Below are positions 43,918 to 57,090 of a DNA stretch of 64,000 nucleotides, piece by piece; position 1 is the stretch's first letter, and every line of letters starts with the position of its first letter. The translations under genes and the position numbers were made by a program. This DNA comes from Nissolia schottii. Its lineage: Eukaryota; Streptophyta; Magnoliopsida; Fabales; Fabaceae. The DNA lies in contig QANU01016882.1 in the NCBI GenBank assembly GCA_003254905.1, positions 275,670-339,669 on the forward strand, given 5' to 3'. The notes under the pieces were generated by a model. It ran no database searches, was not told where the DNA came from, and saw only the letters and a program-made list of their open reading frames with translations.

Positions 43918-45165
43918 TGTTAGCATTTGCTGGAAATGGTTAACCATTGTTGTAACTGATTTTGTTTTTTGTTAGTTAGTTGTGTAATTAGGGAGTGCTA
44001 CGGTATGACATAGTCCATTGTATGATCCGTGCACCCTCACCACTATCACTCTGTATATAATGTTTTCTTCCTCACTAAAAAAACACAACTTTAGTTCTGC
44101 AAACTTGAAGCCCAAGTACCTCATCTTAGCTCTCCTTTATTCACTATTTTGTTATGGTATCAGAGCTCTGTTGTGAACTCATGGCGCGACAGCAAGGGAA
44201 TCGAGATAGTGTGGTTGCAGGGAGCTCGCATGAAGCTTCCTGCAACAACAACAATGGTGATCCGATTTAGACTCCAAGCAGTCCATTTTTCCTATATCTG
44301 AGTGAGAATGCTTCACTTATGATTGTTCCTACAATCCTCACTGGTTCGAACTATCATCGATGGAGCCGTTCGATGAGAAGAGCCTTAATCGCCAAAAACA
44401 AATTCAAGTTTCTAAACAGAGAGATTTTCAAGCCAGATGAGTTTCACCCGTTGTATGAAGCTTGGGAACGATGTAACACAATGATAAATTCGTGGATTAT
44501 GCACTTGGTTTCTCCAGCAATTGCTCGGAGCATCGATGGAATTGAAGATGCAATTTCAATATGGCAAGATCTGAAGGAACGCTTTGCTCAAAGCTATTTT
44601 CTTCGAATTGCAAGGCTGCAGCACGATCTATACACTCTACAGCAAGGTAATATGCCTGTGATATACTATTTCACTGAGCTGAAGGCTTTGTGGGAAGAGC
44701 TTGAGAATTATAGGTCATCTGTTAATTGTACTTGTGTCGTTAGGTGCAATTGCTTGGGTACTAGAAACAATAGAATGCACAAGGAATAGGATTATATCCT
44801 CATGTTCCTAATAGGCTTAGATGAGAAGTATAGCAATGTTAGGACACAAATCCTTATGAAAGAAACTTAGTTTTCACTCTAATTTCACAGCAAGAAAGAG
44901 AAATTGATGGTGAATTAGATGAGGATAATAAGGTCCTTATTAATGTTGCTGCTTCCAGTAATAAAAATGGAGGAAAAGGAAAGAATAATGGCAAGTTTTG
45001 CACAAATTGTGGCAAGGCGGGACACACTTATAAAGAATGCTTCAAGATCATTGGATATCCGACGTACTAGAAGTTTAAACCATTAATTAGACTACAAACA
45101 AAATCCAAGACCCAAGGACGAAGATAAATATGAGATGATACAATTCCTAGCACAAAAGTTTTAAA
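43918..45165 (+). mobile_element. Ty1/copia 5' fragment: LTR, primer site and gag
   Basis: An LTR of about 235 bp (starting TGTTAGCATTTGC) is followed by TGGTATCAGAGC (44155-44166), the usual methionine-tRNA primer site. A gag region then contains the copia gag domain (LTGSNYHRWSRSMRRAL, INSWIMHLVSP, IWQDLKERFAQS) and a zinc knuckle FCTNCGKAGHTYKECFKIIGYP. Protease, integrase and reverse transcriptase are absent, so only the 5' part survives, with a few breaks. No second LTR was found. Confidence 0.8.
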
Positions 45166-47091
45166 TAAGCAGCATAATTCACTAACAGTTGAGCTGCGTC
45201 AGGAAGGTCTAACTTCACTAAAGTTGGAGCCAAAATGGTGCGACATTTGGAGATGACATGATTCATTTGTAGTCAACATATCTACCTCAAAACTGGATCT
45301 ATCTATATAATCGACATTGAAAGCCTTCATCTGTCAAATAGAAGACACTGCACATTAGACAAACGAAAAACACTATCATTTGTTTATATATAGTAAAAGA
45401 TAAGTGAGAAGCTGCGCGCGTAGATAACCAGCACAAAAGAGGGTCATTGTCTGCATACTTTCAAGGCATGTTTCTGAAAGCTTGGATGGACAACATATAC
45501 CAAAACAAAAAATTTTACTCATAAATAATAAACTGCAATTAACAAGGGAAATAGCATGAGTCCCACACAGATGCACATTCACAACACCAAAAAAATAACA
45601 ATCAGATAGAAACCTTTTCCCACTGTCAGATCTGGATTTCTGTAGATAATTTCTCTTCGGGTCCGGTTTTATGTTAAAATTAGAATTGGAATACAACTTT
45701 AGTTTACATACAAATTTTATTGTTTAAATGAGAGATTTCAAATTAAAAAATAATAAAATTTATTAATACAATATAACGTAAGTTTTATGATATTATAGAA
45801 ATAATTTTTACAATAAAGATATTTTTTTTATTTCAAATTTATTATATATAAATTAAAAAACAGGAGATTAGGCAATCTTTATACTATCCTAACTTGTACA
45901 ACTACTAAATTTCAATAAATATGATTTCAAGCAAATAAAGGAGACAAAAAGACTCTGAGGAGAGACATAATTAATATTAAAGTTTTAACTTTAGTATTTC
46001 TTAGAATACATATTAAAAATCAAGAGGAGCTCAAAGCTAATAAATATTGGTTTATGATATCATAACTCTAATTCTACATGTCATCACAAACATAAAAATT
46101 ACAATTAAGGTCTGCTTTCAATTTCATGCTCAATTCTATGCATCAAACATGATGTTAGATTTTTTTTCTTAGTGCTAACTCAGTATCAGTATCCTTGGTA
46201 ATCAGAAAGAAGATATTGAAGAACTTGGTATTATTGATATGGGAGCCAAGAACTCTAGCGAATTACAGAACTCTCAAAATGGCTATTCTTCACAAAAGAT
46301 TTGATTTCTCAATTGATGCCTTTCTCTCCTTATTTATAGTCCCCAATCCCTCTAACTTAGCCCCAAATCGAATGTCACCAGGGTAGTCGATCACGCCACT
46401 ATAGCGTGCGATCTGAGTGTCGCGACATGGAAGGGAGGCAAGCCATGATGCGGCATCTGCAGAGCGTTTTTCCAATTCCTTGCTAATGAACCTGACCTCA
46501 TTTGCCCCTCAGTTGTCTGTTTTGCTCTCAAAATCTGGGCTTGAAGGACATTTCCCCCTTATCTTCAATCTGAAGGGTAGAATATTAGGTCTAGTCTTCT
46601 ATTTGTCTCCCTCCTCCTCCGTCCTCACTCTTGACTTTCTTTCTTCTTCCCCCTCTGTCTCACTGTCTCATCGACCCACCCACTTCCAGTGGCGACCAAC
46701 CCAGCTTCTGACAGTGACGGCAGCAACGCATCCAACTTGGAGCAGCAGCGAGTTCTCTGACAACTTCAGAGCACACAGCAGGTCTTACGAGAGCCACCAT
46801 AAGGTCTTCTTCATTCTTTTCTTCCATCTCAGTTTTTCTGTTTTTCTTTCTTTTCTTTCCCTTCCATCTTTCTTTGTTCTTTTCTTTTCCAATTCTAATT
46901 TTTCTCTGTTCCTATGTTCTCTGCTAAGGCTTATTCCCTCATATTTTTGTTCTCTGTTCCTTTATTTGTCCATGTTCTCTGTTTTCCTCCCTCTTTAAAT
47001 AACACTTCGTTATCTTCTGTTTTTCCCCTTCTATTTCTGTTTTCCTCCTTTTATTTACTGTGTTATTCCATATTGTTTTAGACTAACAGCC
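45166..47091. other. Unassigned AT-rich DNA
   Basis: No gene is recognised. Frames such as the one at 46417-46998 are pyrimidine-rich and lack domain signals. The 46170-46480 part has the look of LTR-derived sequence, but no ends were found. The 5' end of the hAT element that follows may lie in this stretch. Confidence 0.35.
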
Positions 47092-49542
47092 ATGGCAACA
47101 TAATCATCTCATGCCTCAATTATTGCTCCCTCTTGTGGTTTGGTGAAGCCCATGGGATTCAAGATTGATATAGCATGGAAGTATAATAGCTTAAGGGATA
47201 TATATATATATGTGTGTGTGTGTGTGTAAAAGTCTAACTTACAATTTTTGTGGCAAGGTGACAAGCGGTGGGAAAGCAATAGCTAAAAGATACCAAATGG
47301 ATGAGAGGAGATGTTGGTGCTTGTAGAGAAGTCTCAGCCAATGTTAAGAAAGAACTACACGAAGCTTTTGATAAGAGAATGCAGAGAAGGAAGCAACATT
47401 TGGTGAGATAGGAGAAGATGATGATGAATAAGAGGACTTGGTGGAAATCCATCATCTTAAGAGGGGGAAAAAAATAGCAGCTGCTGGTTCTGCTCCTCCA
47501 ACTGTCCAAAGGCCCAATAAAAGTGTTAAAGGTCCATTGGATTTGATATTTCTTAAAGATCATGAAGCTACCAATACATTGGGAAAGGCTCACCAACAAA
47601 TAATGATGCTTGTTAATAAAGAAGCAAGATCTAAAACCATTCAATACATAACTTGATTTTCTTTTATATGAATGGGATAGCTTTCAACGTTGTTAGATCA
47701 AAGAGCTTTAAATTGATGCTTGAAGTGGTGGGAAACTATGGTCCACACCTTAAGGGTCCCCACACCTTAATGGTCTGAGCTACCATGAAAATAGAGTTTC
47801 ATTCATTAAACCGTGTGTTCCAACTGCATAGCTGAGACTGAATTATATAGGCACTATGTAATAATTACAAGATATTAACAAAGACATAACTTCCCTAATT
47901 ACAGATTCTAACACCCCTTCAAGCTAGAGCATATAGATTATATGCACCAAGCTTGTCACAAAGATAGGTTACTCTAGGACCTCTTAAAGGTTTAGTGAAA
48001 ACATTTGCCAACTGATCATTGGAATTAACAAAGATTGTGATGATGTCTCCATATAGAATCTTTTATCTGGAGAAATGACAATTGACCTCAATGTGTTTAG
48101 TTCTTTCATGAAAAGCTAGAGTCAAGGCGATATGCAAAGCTGTTTGATTATCACAAACATGAATCATATCTCCGATCTCCCCTAAATTGAAGCTCCTTAA
48201 GAAGTTGTTGGAGCCATATAAGTTCACATGGGATGGATGCAACAACAGTGTTATGCTTCTACACTAGACCTTGCAACCACATTTTGTTTCTAACTCTTTG
48301 AAGAAATGAGGATTGCCTCCAATGAGTACACAATAACTAGAAGTGGAATGCCTATCTATAGGAGATCCTGCCCAATCAGCATCTGAATACCTATCTATCT
48401 CAATATGCCCCTTATCCTCACAAATAAGGCCTTTCCCAAGTGCTTTCTTGACATTATTTAGAATGCAAATCACAATATCTCAATGGCCTTCACATGGAGA
48501 GTTTAGGAATTGACTAACCACACTTACTGCAAAGGAGATGTCTGGATGAGTAACTGTGAGGTAATTCAGTTTCCCAACAAGTCATCTGTATCTACTTGGG
48601 TTAGATAATGGCTCCCCCTAATCTAGTAGGAGCTTGATATTAGGATCCATGGGAGCATCAACAGGCTTTGCCCCCAACTAAACTTGTTTCTTCTAGAATG
48701 TCCATAGCATACTTTCTTTGTGAAAGAATAATGTCGTCTCTAGATTGTGCTACTTCAATGCCTAAGAAGTAACAAAGTTTGCCAAGGTCTTTGGTCTAAA
48801 AGTGATGACCAAGCTGCTATTTGACCTGAGCTATGCCATCACTGTCACGGCCAGTAATGACAATGTCATCATCTACGTACACAACCAAATAGATGCAGCC
48901 TCGTGGAGTGTGACGATAAAACACAGAGTGATCAGCTTCACTTCGCAAATTGTTGAACCATTGTGGAGAATCTACCAAACCAAGCACGAGCAGACTACTT
49001 AAGACCATAGAGGGATTTATGAAGACGACAAACAAGGCTAGAAGACTCTCTCTGAGCTACAAATTGTGAAGGTTGTTCCATATAGACTTCCTCATCAAGA
49101 TCACTATGGAGGAAGGAATTATTGATGTCCCGCTAATGAAGTGGTCAATGATGCATATCGACCATAAATAGAAAGAGTCCATCTTGACAACGGGGAGAAA
49201 GTGTCTCCATAGTCAAGACGAAAGATCTGAGTGTAACCCTTGACAATCAAGCAAGCCTTGTGACAAACAATAGCACCATCATGACCAACCTTCACAGTAT
49301 AAATCCATCAACAACCAACCATAGATTTTCTCAGAGGAAGAGAGAAGAGAGACTAGTTCTCAAGTACCACTTTTTCGAAGAGCACTCATTTCTTCAATCA
49401 TTGCTTGTCTCCACTCCAAATGAGATAAAGCTTTACCTAGATATTTAGGGAGATACACAAAAGACAAAGAAGACAAAAAGAGGACAAACGGTGGTAACTC
49501 AAGGCCACATAATGAGGAGATGGGTTACGTGTAGAATGTATG

Positions 49543-50098
49543 TGTTACAACTGGTACCAAGGAAAATTAATTTACTGGAATAAGTGCTGTATTAACGCGA
49601 AAACTGGACTCCAGTGGGGAGTTCAGGTGCTGAACCGTACAGGAAAAATAAGTAACAGATAGAACACGTACACAGAAGTTTGGTTCTGGGATTAAGGTTC
49701 CCTTGGCCCTCCTTTCCTTTAGGTTCTGGTTCCGTAATCCCCCTTCTGCTCACCGATTCTGTACATATACTTTCTGCTAAGAAAGAATCAAGGACTATGC
49801 TTGATTTCCTCCCTGGAATTCCTTATTTCCTTATTTATTTTCCTACCTGATTTATTCCCCCCTTATTTCTCCTAATCTTGATTTATTTCCCTATTTATTC
49901 CCTTCTTGATTTATTCTCCCCCCTTATTACTCCAATCCCCGATCTGTTGCTAATCAGCCCCTACCATTCCATTATTGCTCTTTCCTTTTTTATATTTTCT
50001 GGAATAATGAAACGGTAAGGGAATTATTTTCCTTCCTTTCTGGTTTCCCTTCCCAGATTCGGTTGTAGTGGCTATTGGGTTTGTAACAGTATACCTCT
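49543..50098. mobile_element. Solo LTR in the copia element, kin of the 57-kb element
   Basis: It begins TGTTACAACTGGTACC, ends GGGTTTGTAACA and is 556 bp, flanked by GTATG/GTATA (4 of 5 bases). Its outline (an ACTGGTA start, a GGGA-rich middle, runs of CCCCCTTATT) resembles the LTRs at 57091 and 58132, so it is a more diverged or older relative. No coding sequence. Confidence 0.65.
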
Positions 50099-50367
50099 AT
50101 GAAGTGCAATGGGAAGTTCAATCTTAGGGAGTGGGGCCAGAGTCAGGGAAGGCGCAAGCACCGAAGGTGGTAACGGGTGTAGGGGCAGTTGCGTCTCAGG
50201 TGTAGGAGGGGGCTAGGCATCACACTCAGTTGGTGGCTGGCAAGCAGCTTGACGACGGTAAACTTGAATTGGACAGGCAGTAGGTAAAGGCTCTGGGATT
50301 GGTAAAGGCATCAACAAAAGTAAAGGCTCTGGGATAGCTAAAGGCTTTGCGATAGATGAAGGCTCTG

Positions 50368-53300
50368 TGTAACATCCCACTTTTCCTTAGCAAAGATTTC
50401 GCGTAATAAATTCGTGTACGACCTCCTTTAGAGGTTGGAAGCGAGAGCTGAGGGTGCCCGTCAAGCACCAGGACGCGCGTGACTATGTGACTAGGGTGGA
50501 CAAGTGCCAGATTGTGGAGAGGTCAGCAAGAAACCTGGCCGCAGCAAGCAACGAAGGAGACAGAAGGAAGAGAGGGCCGAACCAAGAAGCATCTGGCAAA
50601 ACTAGAGGAGAGGATATAAAGTTGGGTTTAGCGTGGAAGTTGAGTAAATAAGTCTTTAAAGAGGATACATGCACAGAATATAAGTTGGGTTAAGAACTAG
50701 GTGAGAGCACATATAAGGTTGGAAGTACAAGCATAAGCTTAAGGAGATGGAATAAAGATCAAGAGGATTAAGTGTAAGAGTGACTAATGCAATTTGGGTC
50801 TCACCCAGAGAGGTATGAAAGGTCGGGTTGGAGGACAAAGGAAGGCGTACTAAGCTTAAGAAGGAAAAGGTGTTAAGTGTGCGAGGGAAGCAAAGAGAAT
50901 ATGAAATCAGGAGCGATCGAGGTTAGAATGGTAACCTTAAGATATTAAGGTGAAAAGGGGAGAATCTAAAAGAAATAGAAGGAGCGTGGAATACCAGAGA
51001 GCTTAGGAATAAAAGAGCATGCCCGGGAACGCTAGCACCGCGGGAGACGTCAAGAAAGTAGGAGCATGAATCCCTAGGACACAAGTGTCAGTAGAAATTA
51101 TTCTGTTTAGTTTCTCAAAATTCTGCTGACACTCAATTGATTCCTCTAAACCCCTAGAGATGGATGAAAAACCTAAAGTGTCGGTAAAACGGAAATCGGT
51201 TCGGTTTCGGGCAATTCCGCAGACACTAGAACAACCATGTTGAGCCAGTAGAACTAAGCAAAGAGTCCCAAGTCTTTGGAAACCTAACCTGTACCGGGGA
51301 AACGTTACAAACACCTCAGATTAGCCCCACAACCTCATTAGGAAGACTGGGCAATAGCGAAACTACAAGCGGAATGGTGGTCTACAGTCACCAGAGCTCA
51401 AAGACGTATTAAAGGTATCTGTGAAGAATAAACCCCCGGAGAAAAATTCACAAATGCCTTGAGTTGACCTTAATTCTATGTTAAGGGAAATTAGGGGATC
51501 GCGGCGGTATGTTCGGAATATTTTTCGGACGACCATGCGCGACACACCGGGACTGCGAGCGACTAAACACGAGCAAAACGGGACCGGGAGGGACCCACAT
51601 CTGCATTGACCACGTGATGCACCCGATTTTTTGAGGAAAAATAATAAAATAAGGGTTACTATTCATTGATGTGACCCGATGTGACCTTATAATTATCCAA
51701 AACAATTAATTAATTAATAAATTAAATCAGAAATGGCAAAATTATAATTTTGGCAAGGCAAAATGGGAAAGATGAGGCAAATTTCGTGGCTATATAAGGC
51801 CATGCCACCAGCCCCGTAATTCACTCATCCATCCTCTTAGAAGTGCCGAAACTCTGCCCGTGTGCTCTGCTGACGCGCTGCGGAAAACTTGACGGAAGCT
51901 AGGCAAAAGCTCTGCGCTTGGAGGACTACTCTCCCCAACTCTCTCATCGTCCAACCAGCCTTGAAAGTACCTAAAGAAGGTGGGTAAACTTGGCTTGCTC
52001 ACCTCCTTGGGAGCTTATGTTTGCTTATGTTTGATTCTATGCGATTTTGTGAACTGCTGTAGATTGTGTTAGCTATGCTAGGCTTAGGTTGTATAGATGA
52101 CTTGGTTATGTTTTTGAGGATGAAATATGTTGTATAATGGTTGTTGGAACATGTGGAAGGACCCCAAGAAGTAGGCATGGGAAAGGATGGAAAAGAAAGC
52201 AAGAAAGCAAAGGAAGATGTCTAAGCTGCGCCTAGGGCGCTGAGCGACTCCAGGGTCCGCTGAGCGGCCTAGGGCTGAACTTAGCCACGAGTTTTTAGCA
52301 ACATTTTTGAAATGTCTAGGAGACTTCAGGGCGCTGAGCGGCTTCAAGGGACCGCTGAGCGGCCTGAGGAACATCCTAGGGGACGGTTTTGAAATGAAGT
52401 TTGTGAAGGGGGATGGTTTTCAGGGACCGCTGAGCGGACCCATAGGGGCGCTGAGCGGCCTGAAACTTAGTATTTTCCAAGGAGGTCTGGACAGGGGTGA
52501 CGAGGTGAACCGGAAGTTTCCGGGGATGGCAAGCAGCCCAGGCAACTCTAGGTCGCCGAGCTAACCTGAGCCATGGAACCAATGTTTATGAAAACTGTCT
52601 TGGGCACATAGTTCCAACAAACATTAAGCTGGCTGATATACATGGATATGGATGATGTATGCGGAACATTGCATGTAGAATGTTTATGACTAGAATGTTT
52701 ATGATACCATGCAACATGAGGACAGGGTTGTCATCTAAGTGTTAGGTAAACCTTAGAGAACTAGAGGTCAATCACCTAAATGCTTAAAGATCATACTTGA
52801 ATGCTAGGGAAGAAGTATGTAGTTATATGATAGGGAGTCTCTCTCTTGGCAAGTCTACGGACACGCCCCTCACCAATCCAAAAAGGTGGATTGGTCAATG
52901 ATGATGAACGAAAGGAAAGAAAGAAAAGAATAAAAGAAAGAAGTGTGAATGATGAGGGTGAAGTCACACCTAAGAAATGACGATGATGATGATGATGATG
53001 ATGTTAATGTACGAGTCCACGCTTGGTTGCGCGTAAGGGCCAACCCTTCGCCATCCCACCAGGTGGATGGTTATCTCTATTGATGGTCGATAGACGGAAC
53101 ATTAGTTATCCGCGGTGGTTCGCAACCACTCAAGTTATAGCGCTGCCTGGTCGACATCGATACGAGGACAGAAGCAAGTTGTAGATGTATGGCCACATCT
53201 ACAAGGGTGGAAGGACTCAGCGCGGCCCTGGTCCATTAGTTAGCTGGGAGCCGACGCAGCCTCGGTCCATTAGTTGGCCGAGAGCCAAGAAAGAAGGACG

Positions 53301-54189
53301 CGCCCCGGTCCATTAGTTAGCCGGCACGCGTAAGAGGGTTTCAAAGTTCTCATGCACAAGTTATGTAATGAATGAATGTATGAATGTATGTATAGAGAAG
53401 TTTGTGAAGTATGAATATGCTACAAGTACCGTCAAGAAAACGCTCAAGACGGCTATGTATATACGCAAAAGAAGTTAAAAAGTAGGAGAACCTAGATAAG
53501 CAAGATTAGATCCCCCGTCACCTAGTAACTTAGATAAAGCCATTCAGGATCCTAGGCAAAGATAATAATTAGTAGGATGTTAGTAGGCATGTAAACATAG
53601 AGACCTCCTGAGCGGCCTGATTCATAAGTGAGTTAAAGAAGTATCCCTACGCGCTAAGGTGCACCACTGAGGACGAACGTTCTCACTCCCACTCGCTTAT
53701 GCTTCCAGGGACGGACGAGGGCCATGATAAGCAGCACGAAGAGCAGTAAAGGACGGAGGACAGGCCACCGAGGGCTGACAGGCAGATCTCAGAGGCTCTG
53801 AGGACGCACTAGGAGGGTTGTACGTTAGATGGACTTTTGTTATGTATATGAATGACTACGACATGTATATGTAAAGTTATTATAATTCTATGTGACTTGT
53901 TGTACTTATCTGTGATGGACCGTGTATTTGTTTATATAATTGACTAGACTAGGGATAATTGATAGTCGTCAGCCCATGGCTCTATCGCTTGTATCATACA
54001 TCTTTTTCACACAAGGCTCATACTTTATGAATAAGCACTCAGCAGAAAAGTTTTAAAATGGTCCCTACTTTCCTTAATCTAGTATTTTCGAAAAGTAATG
54101 AGGGACTATAAGTATTCCTACCAAGTGATTAACAACCTAGCGAGCATTGCGTATTACTTAAGCGTAGGCAGTTAGCTAGGGGTGTTACA
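50368..54189 (-). mobile_element. 3.8-kb solo LTR (reverse) in the copia element
   Basis: It begins TGTAACATCCC, ends GGGGTGTTACA and is flanked by a perfect CTCTG duplication (50363-50367, 54190-54194). At 3822 bp it is the longest copy of the family here. It carries the CGCTGAGCG array (52235-52465), GAAA and GATGAT simple repeats near 52910-53005, and a short CTTATGCTTCCAGGG context near 53696 that equals the antisense-ORF site of other copies. It has no element coding domains. Confidence 0.85.
52235..52465. repeat. Palindrome array, CGCTGAGCG version (reverse copy)
   Basis: Six CGCTGAGCG words in three couplets with centres 20-21 bp apart (GGGCGCTGAGCGGC partnered by GACCGCTGAGCGGCC), separated by longer gaps. 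It occupies the homologous site to the arrays in the other LTR copies. Confidence 0.75.
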
Positions 54190-57090
54190 CTCTGGGACAG
54201 GTAAGGGAGGCAAGGGCAAGACCTCGGTCATAGGGATAGGGTTGAAGGTAGGTGACACAAAGAAGGGAATATAATCAAAGAAAATGACATCAATAGAGAC
54301 AAAGTAACAACACAAAGTAGAAGAAAAACAACAACTCTTTTGTGACCTAGTGAACCCAAGGAAAACACATTTTACGGACCAGGCGAATAGTTCGTCAAGA
54401 CCAAGGGTAAGGTTATGGACAAAACAAGTGAAGCCAAAAACATGAGGGGAAAAGGTGTAAGAGGGAACAACCCTATGTGGAGACCGATTTCCTACAGTAA
54501 AGGAAGGCATCTGATCAATCAAGTAACACGCAAATAAGACGACATCACCTCAAAAACGAGAGGGAACATGACTATGAAGAAGTGTCCGAGTTGTTTTAAT
54601 TAGATGGCAGTTTTTACGTTCAGCAACCTTATTAGGACCCCAAATATAAGTGTGAACTAAGGCAAAAGGAGATGAAGTACGACTGCTAACTCTATTAGGA
54701 AATGAACTACGAGTATGTTTCCCAAGTTGACACGACTCACAAGGAAAATGGATAGTATAGAGAGGTTTAGCACCATTCTCTGAAGTTTGGCAAGACTAGG
54801 ATGACCTAACAGGGCATGGATGGTGAACAGATCTGTAGATAAAGAGTAAATGGGAGATGGGTTAGAGAAACCAATGAAGGCCATTGGACCTTCGTCCGAT
54901 GCCAATCGTCTTTCTTGAGTTTTGGTCTTACAAAACGATAGAGTCTTCAGTAATCAAAATGATACAATTCACGGAATGATTAAATGGCTAATGGAAAGGA
55001 GATTAATAGAAAAGCTAGGAACAAAAAATATAGACTCAACAAACAAAGATGGAAAGGGGTGAGCAATGCCAACTCCTTGAGGTTGTGTTTGAGAGCCATT
55101 AGCTAAGGTGATAGCGCGCAAATAACCAACAGTGAAGTTGAAAAAATGAGCTTAATTTCTAGAGATATGACTAGTGGCAACAGAATCAAGGAGGCAGACT
55201 AAGAGATACAAGTAACTGAAGTACCAATCTGTACAATGGAAGCAGTGGAGCATGAGTTCTTACGCTGTTTAAACCTCTGTAGGAAGTCTGTGTAGCTCAG
55301 AACAACTTTGGAACAACCTGTAGAGTCTCTAGCAGCAATGGGTCAAACACAAACAAGGAAAAAATCAAAAACCAAAAAAGTGCTTGAACGAGTGATGGCT
55401 AGTTGAACACAAGGACAGATCTGGAACGAGGAGATCGAGGCAAGTTCGGCAGAGGTTGCGGCGATCGGAGGTGGCAGATGACGCGTCGTCATGGCAGCTC
55501 ACAGGACTGATGGAACGCGCATTGGGTTTGGTTGCCCAGAGGAGGCAACTCTGATGGTGGCAACGGTGGTCAGAAACGACACCGTAAAAAAGTCAACCGA
55601 CGATGGATAAAGGCACTGTCGGTGGTGGATGGTGGCTCCAGCCACCGAAGAAGATGGCATGGCAATGAGGAGGCCGAAAACCATGGAGGTAGCACGGTTG
55701 CCGGAAAAAAAAAATCACTAGAGGATAGTGGGTCCCCCCAAATAGCACAGAATAAGTCTCTCTCTAGTCGCTAGATACCATGTTGAAATGTGAGAAATGA
55801 GAGAAAGTTATATGAATTTCGTGTGTTCCCACTACACAGTGAAGACTTAATTATATAGGCACTATGTAATAGTTAGAAGATATTAACAAATACATAACGT
55901 CCCTAATTACTTATTCTAATCATACCGAATCAGATATTTACGAATTCTAACAAAGTAGATAAAGGATATGTTGAATGTGGAAGAAAGGGTGAGATATGGA
56001 TGCTCAATAATGTCTAATGGTTGGACGGATAAGAAGAACAAAACGTTGATTAATTTCATGGTGAACTGTTCGTATGAGACAATGTTTGTGAAGAGCGTTG
56101 ATGCTTCATTATAGCTTTGTAGAAGAAGGTGGAGAAGAAAATGTCATCCAAGTGGGGACTAACAATGGGAGCAACTATGTCTCAGCTGGTAAGAAACTAA
56201 CAATTGTTTCCTTTAAATGTTTCTATTATTTCCTTTAATAATTGGCCACTCATATGAATGATTACTCCGATTAAGAAGGCAATACAAAGAGGCATTTTTC
56301 TTGTGGGCTTCATCTACAACCACTCATTGGCATTGAACACACAGAGGAAATAAACCAACAAGATGGAGTTGATAAGGCATGGAGTGACAAGATTTGCTAC
56401 AACATTCTTTACATTGCAAAGGTTGTGCAAACTAAAGAACAACCTTCACAAGATGCTTACTCCAGATGAGTGGTCGAAGTCCAAGACAAATAAGGAAGTT
56501 AAGGGAAAGAGGACAAATATTGTGCTTAGCTCTACATTTTGGAATGACACATTGTTCTCCCTTAGGGCTATTGGGTCTCTTGTGATAATATGAAAAAAAC
56601 CATGTAATGGGGTACATTTATGAAGCGATGGATAGGGCTAAGGAAGCTATCCAAAGGTCCTTCAAGAATAATGAAGTCAAGTACAAGGACATTTTTGCTA
56701 TTATTGATAGAAGATGATACTCCCAACTTCATCATCCATTACATGCAGCTGGCTATTTTCTTAACCCTGAGTTCTACTATCCAAATTCACTAAAAATTGA
56801 GATTGATCATGAAGTAATAAATGGGTTTTACAAGACTATTGATAGGCTGATTCCAAATTTGGAGAAGGCCGAAAAGGTGACGAAGGAGATAGTACTATAT
56901 AAGACGACTGTCAGCATATTTGGAGGAAGATTGGCAATGACAAAAAGGAACAAGGTGGCTCCTATAAGAATTAATAAACATGTATATAAATTTAGTTCCC
57001 TTGTGATTTTTAGTAATGCTAATTAATTGATTATTGCATCATAGCTTAATGCTAGAGGAAGTATGGAACATACACACTTAACTTACAATA

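Larger units (their letters stand above)
47776..55952 (-). mobile_element. Ty1/copia element (reverse) inside the hAT fossil
   Basis: LTR-like ends sit at 47776-47913 and 55781-55952 and share TTATATAGGCACTATGTAAT and CTAATTAC...ATTCTAACA. A polypurine tract lies inside the left one, and a TGGTATCTAG primer-site match lies next to the right one. Minus-strand parts from right to left: a GAG-pre-integrase piece (HALLGHPSLAKL, near 54800), integrase (near 54500), reverse transcriptase with YVDDDIVITG (near 48880), and RNase H with YSDADWAGSPIDR (near 48380). It is broken in many places and interrupted by two solo LTRs (49543-50098, 50368-54189). No clear target duplication was found at the outer ends. 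Confidence 0.75.

Noticed and set aside
46417-46998. 193-codon + frame rich in Ser, Leu and Phe
   Set aside because: It is driven by pyrimidine-rich low-complexity DNA (TTCTTTC runs), with no domain or splice context.
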